Shown: piece after piece, positions 34,744 through 44,005 of the stretch
Layout of the letters: every line of letters starts with the position of its first letter
Position numbering within the stretch: position 1 is the first letter of the stretch
Origin: Candidatus Jettenia ecosi
Lineage (GTDB): Bacteria; Planctomycetota; Brocadiia; Brocadiales; Brocadiaceae
Direction: 5' to 3'
Length of the DNA: 64,000 nucleotides
NCBI GenBank assembly: GCA_005524015.1
Contig: SULG01000001.1
Location: 1 to 64,000, forward strand
Notes under the pieces: generated by a model
Told to the model about the DNA's origin: nothing
Database searches by the model: none
What the model saw: the letters and a program-made list of their open reading frames with translations, nothing else
Program-made: the position numbers and the translations under genes

Positions 34744-34925
34744 GAAGGTATGGAAACGAGGAAGAGAAGCTTGTATCCATAATAGTGAAGATTCATTTGA
34801 AACGAAAGTACGCAAATTCTCTCGGTACCTTAGAGCGAAGAAATTCCAAACCAATTTTCTTCAAAAGTATCTCTCGTAAGTGGAGTGTTTCTGATTAAGG
34901 TATCTATAATTTTTAGAGGGCGGGT

Positions 34926-36392
34926 ATGAACGTAATTAACTTTAGTAAGCGAATTCTTACATGGATAGTAACGCTTGCGGGATGTTTCGTGGGAGTTATT
35001 GCCACGATCATTCTGATTCGTGGCTTTGATGCCCGGCGAATGCCGGAGTTGGAGACCTGGCATACTACCCGTCTGTCTCCTGAATTCAGAGCCAGTGACG
35101 TGAAACCAGGCTTCACATTTGCGGACTATCTCAAACTGGAAGACCGGCTCTTCGAGGATTTAAAGCGGTCTGTTGACCAACGGACCGCCGGAGAAGATCA
35201 ACACATTTTCAACAGGTACTTCATAGAATCATTTTGCCATCCCGACCGTCAGGAAAAAAATTGGAACAGAACTTTTGAACTCTGTCCTGAGCATTTCAAA
35301 GGTGGCGTGCTCCTTTTGCATGGATTATCAGACAGTCCCTATTCCATGAGAGCACTGGCGCATATTTTTTACCAGCAGGGGTATTATGTCCTGGTTCCGC
35401 GGTTGCCAGGACATGGGACAATTCCGGGAATGTTGAAAGGTACCACGTGGAAGGACTGGACGGCGGCTGCAGAATTGGCATCGCACCATGTCCGGACTGT
35501 GATAGGTCCGGATGCACCCTTTTTTCTTGGCGGGTACTCCAATGGAGGGTTGATCGCCACGTATTACGCTCTGAACAGTGTTCACGATGAATCAAAGATA
35601 AAACCCCAAAAACTCTTTCTTTTCTCACCAGCCATTGGCATTACCCGGTTTGCAGCATTCTCTGGCTGGCATCGGGTGCTTAGCTTTATCCCATACTTTA
35701 AAAAAATTGCGTGGGAGTCCGTCAATCCGGAGTATGACCCATTCAAGTACAATTCGTTTCCCAAAATCGCTGGTCATCAACTTTATCAGTTGACACGGGT
35801 GACACAAAAAAAGATCGACCAGCTTAAGAATAATGGAAACCTGGAGCGACTTCCTCCCATCCAAACGTTTTCGTCGGTGGTTGATTCAACGGTTCTCACT
35901 CCTTCGCTGGTGACACATCTTTATAATCAGCTCAAGCCAAATGGACACGAACTCATTCTTTTCGATGTGAATCGATTTTCCGCGTTAGGGCCATTTATCA
36001 GAGACCGCCATGACGCTTTTTTAAACAGTCTCAAAGGAGATTCCGGTCTTCCTTATGCATGGACGCTCATCACAAACCAAACACCGGACACCTTGCGGGT
36101 CGTTGCTGAGACGTGCGATGCTGGTTCGGATGCTACTACCATTGAACCCTTGAATCTCGATTGGCCAAGGGGAATCTATTCTCTGTCACATGTAGCAGTC
36201 CCATTTTCCCCGGAAGACCCTCTCTATGGTGAAAGGGAGGATTTGAAAAAGAAAGGATTTTTCGTTTTGGGGATGGTTGAACCACGAGGGGAAAAGGGCG
36301 TTTTACAAGTCCCGGTCGATCAATTGATGCGTCTTCGGTATAACCCTTTCTTTGCTTATATAGAGCGCCGCATTGTGGAATCGGTAAAATGA
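34926..36392 (+). CDS. membrane-anchored alpha/beta hydrolase
   Basis: A 488-residue serine hydrolase with one N-terminal membrane helix (about residues 9-35, ILTWIVTLAGCFVGVIATII). The hydrolase core begins at GGVLLLHGLSDSPYSMRALA (oxyanion region) and has the nucleophile elbow APFFLGGYSNGGLIATYYAL (GxSxG). The acid is probably in FSSVVDSTVLTPSLV and the His in GPFIRDRHDAFLN. The sequence resembles carboxylesterase/lysophospholipase-like lipases with an N-terminal insertion of unknown role (about 50-125). It stands alone between the cytochrome and a repeat region. Its substrate is unknown. Confidence 0.85.
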   Translation: MNVINFSKRILTWIVTLAGCFVGVIATIILIRGFDARRMPELETWHTTRLSPEFRASDVKPGFTFADYLKLEDRLFEDLKRSVDQRTAGEDQHIFNRYFIESFCHPDRQEKNWNRTFELCPEHFKGGVLLLHGLSDSPYSMRALAHIFYQQGYYVLVPRLPGHGTIPGMLKGTTWKDWTAAAELASHHVRTVIGPDAPFFLGGYSNGGLIATYYALNSVHDESKIKPQKLFLFSPAIGITRFAAFSGWHRVLSFIPYFKKIAWESVNPEYDPFKYNSFPKIAGHQLYQLTRVTQKKIDQLKNNGNLERLPPIQTFSSVVDSTVLTPSLVTHLYNQLKPNGHELILFDVNRFSALGPFIRDRHDAFLNSLKGDSGLPYAWTLITNQTPDTLRVVAETCDAGSDATTIEPLNLDWPRGIYSLSHVAVPFSPEDPLYGEREDLKKKGFFVLGMVEPRGEKGVLQVPVDQLMRLRYNPFFAYIERRIVESVK

Positions 36393-36562
36393 CAAATGGA
36401 GGGCATGTTGAATCGTATAATATGGGTTACAAATAAGTATCTGATCATAAATATTTGTACATGTTTCTTTATTGGTAAAATACATTTTCTTTAATTCCTT
36501 ATGGGAATGTCTTTCGCTAATAAAAAATACAAAAACTTGTTGCTATAGTGATCAACGCCTGA
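36393..36562. other. intergenic stretch with a decayed 83-bp element
   Basis: About 36435-36480 resembles a half-copy of the 83-bp element (AAGTATCTGATCATAAATAT then TTGTACATGTTTCTTT). No gene is visible. Confidence 0.4.
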
Positions 36563-36843
36563 TACAAATTTGCTTTCAAACAATAAATATATTATGAAAT
36601 ATATATGCTATATATGGCAGGATTCAATTGGATTATCTTTTAATGTTTGAAAGCAAATTGGTATGAAACCGAACAGGAAGAGAGATCATGATTATGGCAT
36701 AAGGTATCTTTCTTTCTCAATCCCGAAGGGGTGACATGAGGAACCTGTGTTCCGGTGTCATCCCTTCGGGGTTATTTATTCGTAGATTTTCATTGTATTC
36801 TGAGATACGCGGTATGTTCGGTTTCATACATGGAGTACTATAG
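36543..36843 (+). repeat. composite repeat element, copy R4 (carries a nested MITE)
   Basis: Bounded by CTATAGTGATCAACG at the left and GGAGTACTATAG at the right. After removal of the 101-bp MITE inserted at 36563, about 200 bp remain, including CCCGAAGGGGTGACATGAGG, TCATCCCTTCGGGGTT and GGTATGTTCGGTTTCATACA. The terminal CTATAGT / ACTATAG bases are inverted. Confidence 0.82.
36563..36663. mobile_element. 101-bp IS630-derived MITE (copy 1)
   Basis: The left end TACAAATTTGCTTTCAAAC and right end (inverse TACCAATTTGCTTTCAAAC) are inverted repeats with TA at both boundaries. The left part continues AATAAATATAT... as the left end of the IS630 element at 4589, and the right part matches the right end of that IS. 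It is nested inside composite repeat R4, so it moved after R4 did. Confidence 0.87.
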
Positions 36844-36851
36844 GTACTTGT

Positions 36852-37946
36852 TTATTCTCTCGAAGCAGGTAGCATCCGCTGGGATATCAGACGGTATACC
36901 ACCAGGGAGATAACTAATCCAGCAAAAAAAACCACGATCAAAAGAACGCCTGTGCGAAACAGTTTGGTAACGATAGCGTCTCCCTCCTTTCTCACGTGGG
37001 TTGCCGTCTGTTCTAATTGACTCAGAAGGCTGGTTATTCTTGTCATCTCGGCATCAAGATCACGAAAGAACTCCCTTCGTTCCTTAGTAAGGTGGTCTGG
37101 CAGCATGGCTACTGTCTGAGAAAACCGTTCAGTTGACTCGCTAAAGCGCGAAATATCTTCAAAGAGTCCTTGACTTTCAGGTTCCTGGAGTATGCGGCTG
37201 TACAGCATTTCCATCTGCCACCGCATGATAACGGGAAACCGTCCTAGCTGGAACATACTACGGTCGGCAAAATCACGGAGCGCTTCTACCTCCCGCACCG
37301 CAGGATCAAGGCCACTGAAGGGATCAAAGATTAAGACGCCTATCAATTCAGGCCCTACACCCTTTTTTTTGCCGGATTTTGAGCGAATATGTGCGTATTC
37401 TGCCAGACGTACACCACCTACGAGGATGTTTTTCGGATACTTTTCGTGGCATGTACGAATGTATTTCCTGAGCTCGCTCAACTGCTCCCGGGTAAGATAG
37501 CGACGTGCAATCTGCCACCCCTGTTGTTCCATGCGGCGGAACGTGTTTCGCAAAATTTGAGTGTGAGAGCCAATTACGAGCTCAGGGGTGCTGCCTTCCA
37601 TTGCCATGCGACCAAGGGATACCATAGTGACCATGTCAATTAAATTGGCTTTTGGATTTGGCCCCGTGGCGATCTGAATTGCATTGGTACAATAGTGTAT
37701 GCGCCACAGGGTTGCATCTACACGGGCCCGCGGTGTACCGGCAAGGTCTGATACCTTGTAAGTTGCATCCGCGATCTTATCAAAAAAGAGATCGGCAAAG
37801 TTTATAACTTCAGCACGTATTATGGCCAGATGTGGATCAGGCCGTGGCGCTGTTAATCTTTGCATGGCACCGCAACCTTGAAGTAAGAACAAAACTATCG
37901 GAGCTATTACCATGACCCACTGCGTGCTTTGTGTCTTTCGTGCCAC
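36852..37946 (-). CDS. lipoprotein with coiled coil and C-terminal membrane helix, unknown function
   Basis: A 364-residue protein I do not recognise. Its N-terminal signal has a lipobox (VLFLLQGCGAM). The middle is helical with no obvious enzyme motif (INFADLFFDKIADATYKVSD, ATLWRIHYCTNAIQIATGPN). Residues about 270-325 form a probable coiled coil (EFFRDLDAEMTRITSLLSQL), and a single C-terminal transmembrane helix follows (about 333-355, GVLLIVVFFAGLVISLVVYR). It lies 226 bp downstream of the ABC-2 permease gene on the same strand and could be co-transcribed with the exporter, but its place in it is unproven. Confidence 0.7.
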   Translation of the reverse strand: MARKTQSTQWVMVIAPIVLFLLQGCGAMQRLTAPRPDPHLAIIRAEVINFADLFFDKIADATYKVSDLAGTPRARVDATLWRIHYCTNAIQIATGPNPKANLIDMVTMVSLGRMAMEGSTPELVIGSHTQILRNTFRRMEQQGWQIARRYLTREQLSELRKYIRTCHEKYPKNILVGGVRLAEYAHIRSKSGKKKGVGPELIGVLIFDPFSGLDPAVREVEALRDFADRSMFQLGRFPVIMRWQMEMLYSRILQEPESQGLFEDISRFSESTERFSQTVAMLPDHLTKERREFFRDLDAEMTRITSLLSQLEQTATHVRKEGDAIVTKLFRTGVLLIVVFFAGLVISLVVYRLISQRMLPASRE

Positions 37947-38172
37947 GATAACCTCTCGAGTGGTATTTTGTAAAAATATTTTTCAGGAGCTTGTCAATAC
38001 TATGTTGACAATTGTAGCAAAAAACCGTGCAGAATGAATACGAGAATTGAAAGAAAACACAAAACAAATGTGTTTTCGCGGTTCATCCACAGGGAAAAGG
38101 CCGTTGCCTCATTTTATATCTATGGCATCGGATAATGTTCCGGTCGGCAGGCGGGATTTACATGCCAGGAAC

Positions 38173-39297
38173 CTACTTCGTCACCGCGATTGATTTCCGG
38201 AAGAGTATCAGGCTGTACACGAAGAATCCAAGACCGATTACACTTACCATCAGAAAATTAAGCCAGACCGCACGAATGCCGCCGCCACGATAAATGATCA
38301 CCTGCGAGAAGCTGACAAAATGTCGTGAAGGCAGGAAGAAAGTGATATACTGCAGCCATCGTGGCTGGCTCTCGACAGGTGTTGACCCGCCCGAAAGAAG
38401 CTGCAGCACGACGACTACCAGAATGATCAAAAGCGCGAACTGAGCCATCGAACGTGAAATCGTTCCCAGGAATATCCCAAGCGCCGTCGTGAAGAACAGA
38501 TAGAGCACAACACCAATGAACCACAGGGTTACCGAACCATTGAACGGCACCTTCAGCGCCATTTGGACAATCAGGAAGAGAGAAGCCCCCGTGGCGATGA
38601 GGATTACCAAGCCGTTGGCCCAAACCTTTGCTATTGCAATCTCGAAGGCGGTCAGCGGCATTACTAGCAGGTGTTCAAGCGTCCCGTGCTCGCGTTCGCG
38701 GATCACCGCGGCACCACACAGAACGATGGTCAACAGAGTTATCTGATTGATGATGGCCACCACACTCTTAAACCAGGAGGATTCTCCGTTCGGATTGAAC
38801 AGCATGCGAGTGACCAGATTGACAGGCTCACGTGCCGTTACATCCGTACGTTTGAGAAAGGTTGCGATGCGCTGGTTGATGATGTTCTTGATATAGTTCG
38901 CGCCGATACCGGCCTGTTGCATGGCAGTTGCGTCGATGTTCACCTGGATATCCGGGTGACGACCGGCGCGAAGGTCTGATTCGAACCTGGGCGGGATTAT
39001 AACGACGAAAATGAACCGACCTTCATCCATAGCGTCTTCGACTTCGCTGGCGGTGATAGCTTCAGGTACCTGGAAACGCGGTGGATAGAAGGCATTGAAC
39101 AGTTCCTTGGATAGAGACGAACCGTCCTCGTCTACAAAAGCAATCGATGCGTTGTTGACCTCACTCGAAGTGCCCGTTGCCTGGACGTAGATCGCCAAAG
39201 TGAATGCATAGACGACGAATATGACCATAACCAGATCGCTTACCAGACTGCGAATTTCCTTGAGGCCAAGCCAAAGGATGTTCAGGAATGAAGTCAT
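38173..39297 (-). CDS. ABC-2 type permease (YhhJ-like)
   Basis: A 374-residue ABC-2 transporter permease. One N-terminal helix (LVMVIFVVYAFTLAIYVQ) precedes a periplasmic domain of about 140 residues (SIAFVDEDGSSLSKELFNAF, FIFVVIIPPRFESDLRAGR). Five C-terminal helices follow, including the conserved VIREREHGTLEHLLVMPLT before them. It starts 2 bp after the stop of the RbbA-type gene and should form a heterodimer with that protein's permease half. Together with the HlyD and outer-membrane factor genes upstream it makes a complete YhiI-RbbA-YhhJ-type exporter. Confidence 0.9.
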   Translation of the reverse strand: MTSFLNILWLGLKEIRSLVSDLVMVIFVVYAFTLAIYVQATGTSSEVNNASIAFVDEDGSSLSKELFNAFYPPRFQVPEAITASEVEDAMDEGRFIFVVIIPPRFESDLRAGRHPDIQVNIDATAMQQAGIGANYIKNIINQRIATFLKRTDVTAREPVNLVTRMLFNPNGESSWFKSVVAIINQITLLTIVLCGAAVIREREHGTLEHLLVMPLTAFEIAIAKVWANGLVILIATGASLFLIVQMALKVPFNGSVTLWFIGVVLYLFFTTALGIFLGTISRSMAQFALLIILVVVVLQLLSGGSTPVESQPRWLQYITFFLPSRHFVSFSQVIIYRGGGIRAVWLNFLMVSVIGLGFFVYSLILFRKSIAVTK

Positions 39298-39299
39298 TG

Positions 39300-42080
39300 C
39301 TATTTCTCCTGCTTTCTCAGGCCTACAAAGCTGATTGCCCAGAGGATCGGGATGCAGCAGGCCAGAAAAATAATGTCCTGCATCATGAGATCAGGTCCGA
39401 GTCCCTTGGTATACACGCCCACACTGGAGTGCATGTAGTACGTTGTTGGCCAGATCGAACCAAAGATTCTGGCGTTACCCTCAAGTGTTGAGACCGGCTG
39501 TAATAAACCGGAGAACTGGATGGTTGGTACAATGGTCAGGATTGCGGTGACGAAAACAGCCGCTACCTGGCTGCTGGTGAAGGTCGAAGTCACCATGCCG
39601 ATGCCGGTTGTTGCAGTGACATAAAGTATTGTGCACAACGCCAGCATCAGAAAGCTTCCCTTGATCGGAACGCCGAAGACAACCCGCGCCATGACGGCCA
39701 AAATGAAAAAATTGATCATACCGATCGCAATATAGGGGAGCTGTTTTCCCAGGAGGTACTCCAGCCTTCCTGTTGGCGTGACATAGAAGTTGATGATTGA
39801 TCCCAGTTCCTTTTCGCGCACAATGCTGACCGCCATGAGAATAGCCGGTATCAGTACCAGCAGCAGGGCCGGGACGCTCGGCACGATAGAATAGATACTT
39901 TCGAACGTCGGATTGTACATGTACCGCTCCTGGATCCTGGCAGTGTATTTGTCGGGGCCAGTGTATAGTCCGCTGGCGGGGTCTCGCAACATGGTATCGT
40001 TGACCCCTTGAGCATACTGCGCAACGGTCTCGCCACGGAATGGGTTGGCGCCATCGACTTGTGCCGAAACATCCGGTTTGGAGCCCCTGCGGAAATCTCT
40101 GCCGAAATCTGGTGGAATCTCAAGGACCAGTGCAATGTCATTCGATTGCAGTCGCCTTAGGGCTTCGTCGGCAGAGTAGACCGGTGGAGTACCGGTAAAG
40201 TAACGACTCGATCCGGCGAACTGCTCGAGATAAATGTGGCTTTCCGGTGACCGGTCGAGATCGAATGAGGCATAACGAATGCGTTCAACGTCGGTAGTAA
40301 TTCCAAAGCCAAAGACGAGCATCAGCAGTAACGAACCAACGAAGGCAAAGGCCAATCTGACAGGGTCGCGACGGATCTGCATGGTTTCATTAGCGGTGTA
40401 TGCGAGCATCCGGCCGAGGCTGAAACGGCCTGCGCGGTGCTCCAATGGTGTTGGCGGGGTTGCAGGTTGCCCTGCCGCGGGTGCATTGATGGACGCTTTG
40501 TCCTTGCTTTCGCCACTGGTCGTGGCGCTGACAATCGCATCCTCCATGTAGCCGATGAAGGCGTCCTCCAGGCTGGCGGCGCCACGCGCTTCTATCAGCT
40601 TCTGTGGGGCATCACACGCCAGCACCTTCCCTGCGTTCATCAGCGAAATCCGGTCACAGCGCATCCCTTCATTCATAAAATGTGTCGTTACAAAAATCGT
40701 AACACCCTGCTGTCGCGAAAGATCGATCAGGAGTTCCCAGAAGCTGTCCCTGGCGACCGGATCGACACCCGACGTAGGTTCATCCAGAATCAGCATTTCC
40801 GGTTCATGCAGAACGGCAACTGCCAGCGAAAGCCGCTGACGCATACCCAACGGCAGGTCTTCGGCCAACGAATCGAGATATGGACCAAGGCCGAATTTTT
40901 CGACCAGCTCCTTGATGCGTGCTTTTGCCTTCTCAGGTGGAATGTGATAGAGGCGAGCATCCAGTACAAGGTTCTGGCGAACCGTAAGTTCACCGTAGAG
41001 TGAGAACGCTTGCGTCATATAGCCGAGGTTCTTGCGCACTTCAAGACTTCCGGCATCAACCGACTGGCCGAAGAGCGTCGCTGTCCCTTCGGTGGGAGGC
41101 AGCAGTCCCGTCAACATTTTCATGGTGGTGGACTTGCCGCAGCCGTTGGAGCCAAGAAAACCGAATATCTCTCCCCGCTCGATCAACAGACTGACGTGAT
41201 CGACAGCGGTGAAGCTGCCGAAGCGGCGGGTCAGACCCTTTGCCTCAATGGCGATTTCCGATTTGGCGGCAGCACGGGGCGGGATGGTCAGCTCCTTGTG
41301 GCCGGTGCGTTTCTCCTCCGGTAACAGAGCAATGAAGCATTGCTCCAAATCTTTGGTGTTTGTCCGTTTCATCAACTCGGATGGTGTTCCTGTCGCCAGT
41401 ACACGTCCGGCATCCATTGCGACGATCCAGTCCCATCGTTGTGCTTCATCCATGTAAGCCGTGGAAATGACGACACTCATGCTGGGACGACCTGCACGGA
41501 TATCATCAATGAGCGTCCAAAACTGTCGGCGGGAGAGCGGATCGACTCCGGTGGTAGGTTCATCAAGAATGAGAAGATCCGGTTCGTGTACCAACGCGCC
41601 GCAAAGCCCCACCTTTTGTTTCATTCCGCCAGAGAGTTTTCCGGCGGGACGTTCGGGAAACGGGCCAAGTCCGGTGGCATCGAGCAGTTCTTTGATGCGG
41701 ATCGGACGCTCCGCGGTAGATAGTCCGAAGAGTCTTGCCATGAAGTCGACGTTCTCATAAACGCTGAGCTCCAGGTAGAGATTCTTGCCCAAACCCTGGG
41801 GCATGTATGCGATCTTCGGGCACACGGCACCTCGATGTCGCACATCAGCAATGTCCCCGCCCAGGACAGTCACTTTCCCCTGCTGTATCTTCTTGGATCC
41901 AGCAATGATGGCCATAAGCGTGGATTTGCCGACGCCGTCAGGCCCGATAATGCCGACCATACAGCCGCTTGGAATCTCGAGGGAAATACCATCGAGCGCC
42001 ACAACGCTCCCATAGCGATGGGTAACTTCCTTAATGGAGACTACCGGCGTGCTAGCGGATTGAGACGCGGGAGACAACAT
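39300..42080 (-). CDS. double-ABC ATPase fused to ABC-2 permease (RbbA/YhiH-like)
   Basis: A 926-residue fusion. ABC domain 1 (about 15-245) has Walker A GPDGVGKST, signature LSGGMKQ and Walker B LLILDEPTTGVD. ABC domain 2 (about 283-510) has Walker A GSNGCGKST and Walker B MLILDEPTSGVD with a weaker signature (LPLGMRQ). Residues about 555-926 are an ABC-2 permease with REKELGSIINFYVTPTGRLE and six helices. Length and order match RbbA (about 910 residues), first described as ribosome-associated but located in exporter operons. It is 2 bp before the second permease gene and 285 bp after the outer-membrane factor, a gap holding a repeat element. Confidence 0.92.
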   Translation of the reverse strand: MLSPASQSASTPVVSIKEVTHRYGSVVALDGISLEIPSGCMVGIIGPDGVGKSTLMAIIAGSKKIQQGKVTVLGGDIADVRHRGAVCPKIAYMPQGLGKNLYLELSVYENVDFMARLFGLSTAERPIRIKELLDATGLGPFPERPAGKLSGGMKQKVGLCGALVHEPDLLILDEPTTGVDPLSRRQFWTLIDDIRAGRPSMSVVISTAYMDEAQRWDWIVAMDAGRVLATGTPSELMKRTNTKDLEQCFIALLPEEKRTGHKELTIPPRAAAKSEIAIEAKGLTRRFGSFTAVDHVSLLIERGEIFGFLGSNGCGKSTTMKMLTGLLPPTEGTATLFGQSVDAGSLEVRKNLGYMTQAFSLYGELTVRQNLVLDARLYHIPPEKAKARIKELVEKFGLGPYLDSLAEDLPLGMRQRLSLAVAVLHEPEMLILDEPTSGVDPVARDSFWELLIDLSRQQGVTIFVTTHFMNEGMRCDRISLMNAGKVLACDAPQKLIEARGAASLEDAFIGYMEDAIVSATTSGESKDKASINAPAAGQPATPPTPLEHRAGRFSLGRMLAYTANETMQIRRDPVRLAFAFVGSLLLMLVFGFGITTDVERIRYASFDLDRSPESHIYLEQFAGSSRYFTGTPPVYSADEALRRLQSNDIALVLEIPPDFGRDFRRGSKPDVSAQVDGANPFRGETVAQYAQGVNDTMLRDPASGLYTGPDKYTARIQERYMYNPTFESIYSIVPSVPALLLVLIPAILMAVSIVREKELGSIINFYVTPTGRLEYLLGKQLPYIAIGMINFFILAVMARVVFGVPIKGSFLMLALCTILYVTATTGIGMVTSTFTSSQVAAVFVTAILTIVPTIQFSGLLQPVSTLEGNARIFGSIWPTTYYMHSSVGVYTKGLGPDLMMQDIIFLACCIPILWAISFVGLRKQEK

Positions 42081-42112
42081 GGATTAGATCTCCTCCTATT
42101 TATAAAGTATCA

Positions 42113-42273
42113 ACTATAGTAAACGAAATAAACAAGCTGACATTCTGTTTCTCTGTGTCATTCCCACGCAACTTGTCCTCACGAAAGTGGGGAGTGGGAA
42201 TCCAGGAAAGTAGCGAAAGACTGGATTTCTGCTTTCGCAGGAATGGCAACTTACTTTTTTCGTCCACTATAGT
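42113..42273. mobile_element. 161-bp non-autonomous element inside the efflux operon
   Basis: The terminal repeats are ACTATAGTAAACGAAATAAA at the left and, read from the right, ACTATAGTGGACGAAAAAAG. Within are CATTCCCAC, GGGAATCCAG and CTGGATTTCTGCTTTCGCAG arms of a common REP-like palindrome. It fills most of the gap between the outer-membrane factor and RbbA-type genes. Confidence 0.82.
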
Positions 42274-42364
42274 ATAGTTTTACACATAACATCTTTATTA
42301 AATCGCTTCTACGTTGTCAGGCTTATAAAGTAGTTCGCGCGCGACGGATCATCTGCGGAAGTAT

Positions 42365-44005
42365 TTACCAGTAAGGCTTTTTTAAAACCGGTATGTCTCG
42401 GACCGGCACCGGGCTTAAATTTTCCGGTTTCGGTGACGGCGGCGGTAATAAACGACCCCAGTATGTCCGTTTTCGCATCTCGGCCTGCATGCTTTCTGAT
42501 ATAACTGGCTGACCCTGTCGCAACTCCCAACCCCCGCCCAACGCCTTGTAAAGGGCAATCAAATTTGTGGCAATGGATGAGCGCGTATCGGTCAAACGAA
42601 TTTCCTCCTGCAATAAAGCGCGTTGTGTGTCTAACACGCGCTGATAATCCACGGCGCCTTCCCGATATTGCACCAGTGCTATCTCTACCGACCGATGGGC
42701 AGCATGTACGGAGTTTTGTACAAAAGCGGTAGCTTCCTGAGCTTTGAGAAATCCAATTAGGGCGTCTTCCGATTCCTGGGCTGCCCTGAGCACGGTATTT
42801 TTGTAGTTGACGATCAATTGCTGAAACCGCGCGTCCTGGACTCGCACATTGTTCTCTATACGGCCGTAATTGAAAAATTGCCACTGAACCTGCGGGCCAA
42901 AGGAATAGAAGAAACTACTGGCGTCAAATAGATTATCAAAGTGTGCATTGTTTGACTGCACCCCACCATTGTTGCTGCTTTGAAATCCTATCTCTCCAAA
43001 AAGAGAAAATGCGGGATAGAGATCCGCTTTGGCAATGCCAATGCGGGCACACTGTGCAGCGGCGGAAAGTTCGGCGCTGCGGATATCAGGGCGCCGCCGC
43101 AACAACTCAGCCGGTACGCTAATGGCAACTTCTTCCGGCGCTGTCGGAATACCGTTCTGTCCATCCAGTAACGTCTGAATTGCGCCAGGCGGTTGCCCTA
43201 GCAGCGTGCTTAAGGCGTTTTGCGCCTGTCGCAGCCCGCTTTGTAGCGTGGGTATGGAAGCCCGGGTGCTTTCTAATAACGCGCGGGCCTGGGTCACATC
43301 CAATTCCGTGGTGATACCGTTGCTGAAACGAGACTCGGCAATCTTTAGCCCCTCCTCTTGAAGTTTGACGTTTTCACGGGTTAGTTCAATACGCTCCTCA
43401 AGGGTTCGAATCACGGTATAGGTGAGGGCAACCTCTGCGGTGAGTGAGACAAGCGCGTCGTCGTAGTCAGCTTCAGAGGCGATCAAGCTGGCGTGGGCTG
43501 CTTGCACGTCCCGCCGAAACTTACCCCAGAAATCCAATTCCCAGACTGCATCAAAACCCACCTGATAATCTGAAAAATCCTGGTTGAGAAAGGCTTTATT
43601 AGCCCCATTTTCACTAACACCCACCTTGGTTGCACTGCCAAAGATATCTTGCTGCTGGGGAAACTGCCGGCCGATGGCAATACCTAACCGGGCACGGGCT
43701 TCCAGAATCCTCAGACCGGTGATCTGCAACGGCAGGTTTTGCTGATAGGCGAGTTTGATTAATTTATCGAATGTCGGGTCATTAAATGCTCTCCACCACT
43801 GGCTGTCAACGGCAGTCTTAGTTGCGACCCGTGAGTCATCTTTCTCGCTCCAGTTTTCATGAATATCGGCTTCAGGTTTCACAAAATCGGGACCCACTGC
43901 ACACCCGTTAAGCACAAACACTAAGCTCAACAGTGAAACCGCACCTGCAGTGGCCCAATGCCTTCCGTACATCGCTGGCTTTGCAACGTTATGGCTGTGC
44001 ATCAA
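42365..44005 (-). CDS. NodT-type outer-membrane efflux lipoprotein
   Basis: A 546-residue outer-membrane factor of the TolC/OprM/NodT family, forming the trimeric exit duct. The lipobox is LVFVLNGCAVGPDFVKP (Cys about 35). Two OEP repeats are visible: SQWWRAFNDPTFDKLIKLAY, GFDAVWELDFWGKFRRDVQA, then ISVPAELLRRRPDIRSAELS and VDYQRVLDTQRALLQEEIRL. A C-terminal tail of about 60 residues rich in Pro ends in PVLKKPYW. Its start overlaps the stop of the HlyD gene by 4 bp (ATGA), showing tight coupling. Confidence 0.93.
   Translation of the reverse strand: MMHSHNVAKPAMYGRHWATAGAVSLLSLVFVLNGCAVGPDFVKPEADIHENWSEKDDSRVATKTAVDSQWWRAFNDPTFDKLIKLAYQQNLPLQITGLRILEARARLGIAIGRQFPQQQDIFGSATKVGVSENGANKAFLNQDFSDYQVGFDAVWELDFWGKFRRDVQAAHASLIASEADYDDALVSLTAEVALTYTVIRTLEERIELTRENVKLQEEGLKIAESRFSNGITTELDVTQARALLESTRASIPTLQSGLRQAQNALSTLLGQPPGAIQTLLDGQNGIPTAPEEVAISVPAELLRRRPDIRSAELSAAAQCARIGIAKADLYPAFSLFGEIGFQSSNNGGVQSNNAHFDNLFDASSFFYSFGPQVQWQFFNYGRIENNVRVQDARFQQLIVNYKNTVLRAAQESEDALIGFLKAQEATAFVQNSVHAAHRSVEIALVQYREGAVDYQRVLDTQRALLQEEIRLTDTRSSIATNLIALYKALGGGWELRQGQPVISESMQAEMRKRTYWGRLLPPPSPKPENLSPVPVRDIPVLKKPYW

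Noticed and set aside
42309-42884. 191-codon frame overlapping the outer-membrane factor gene
   Set aside because: Same strand, different phase, without family features; the OMF frame is fully supported.
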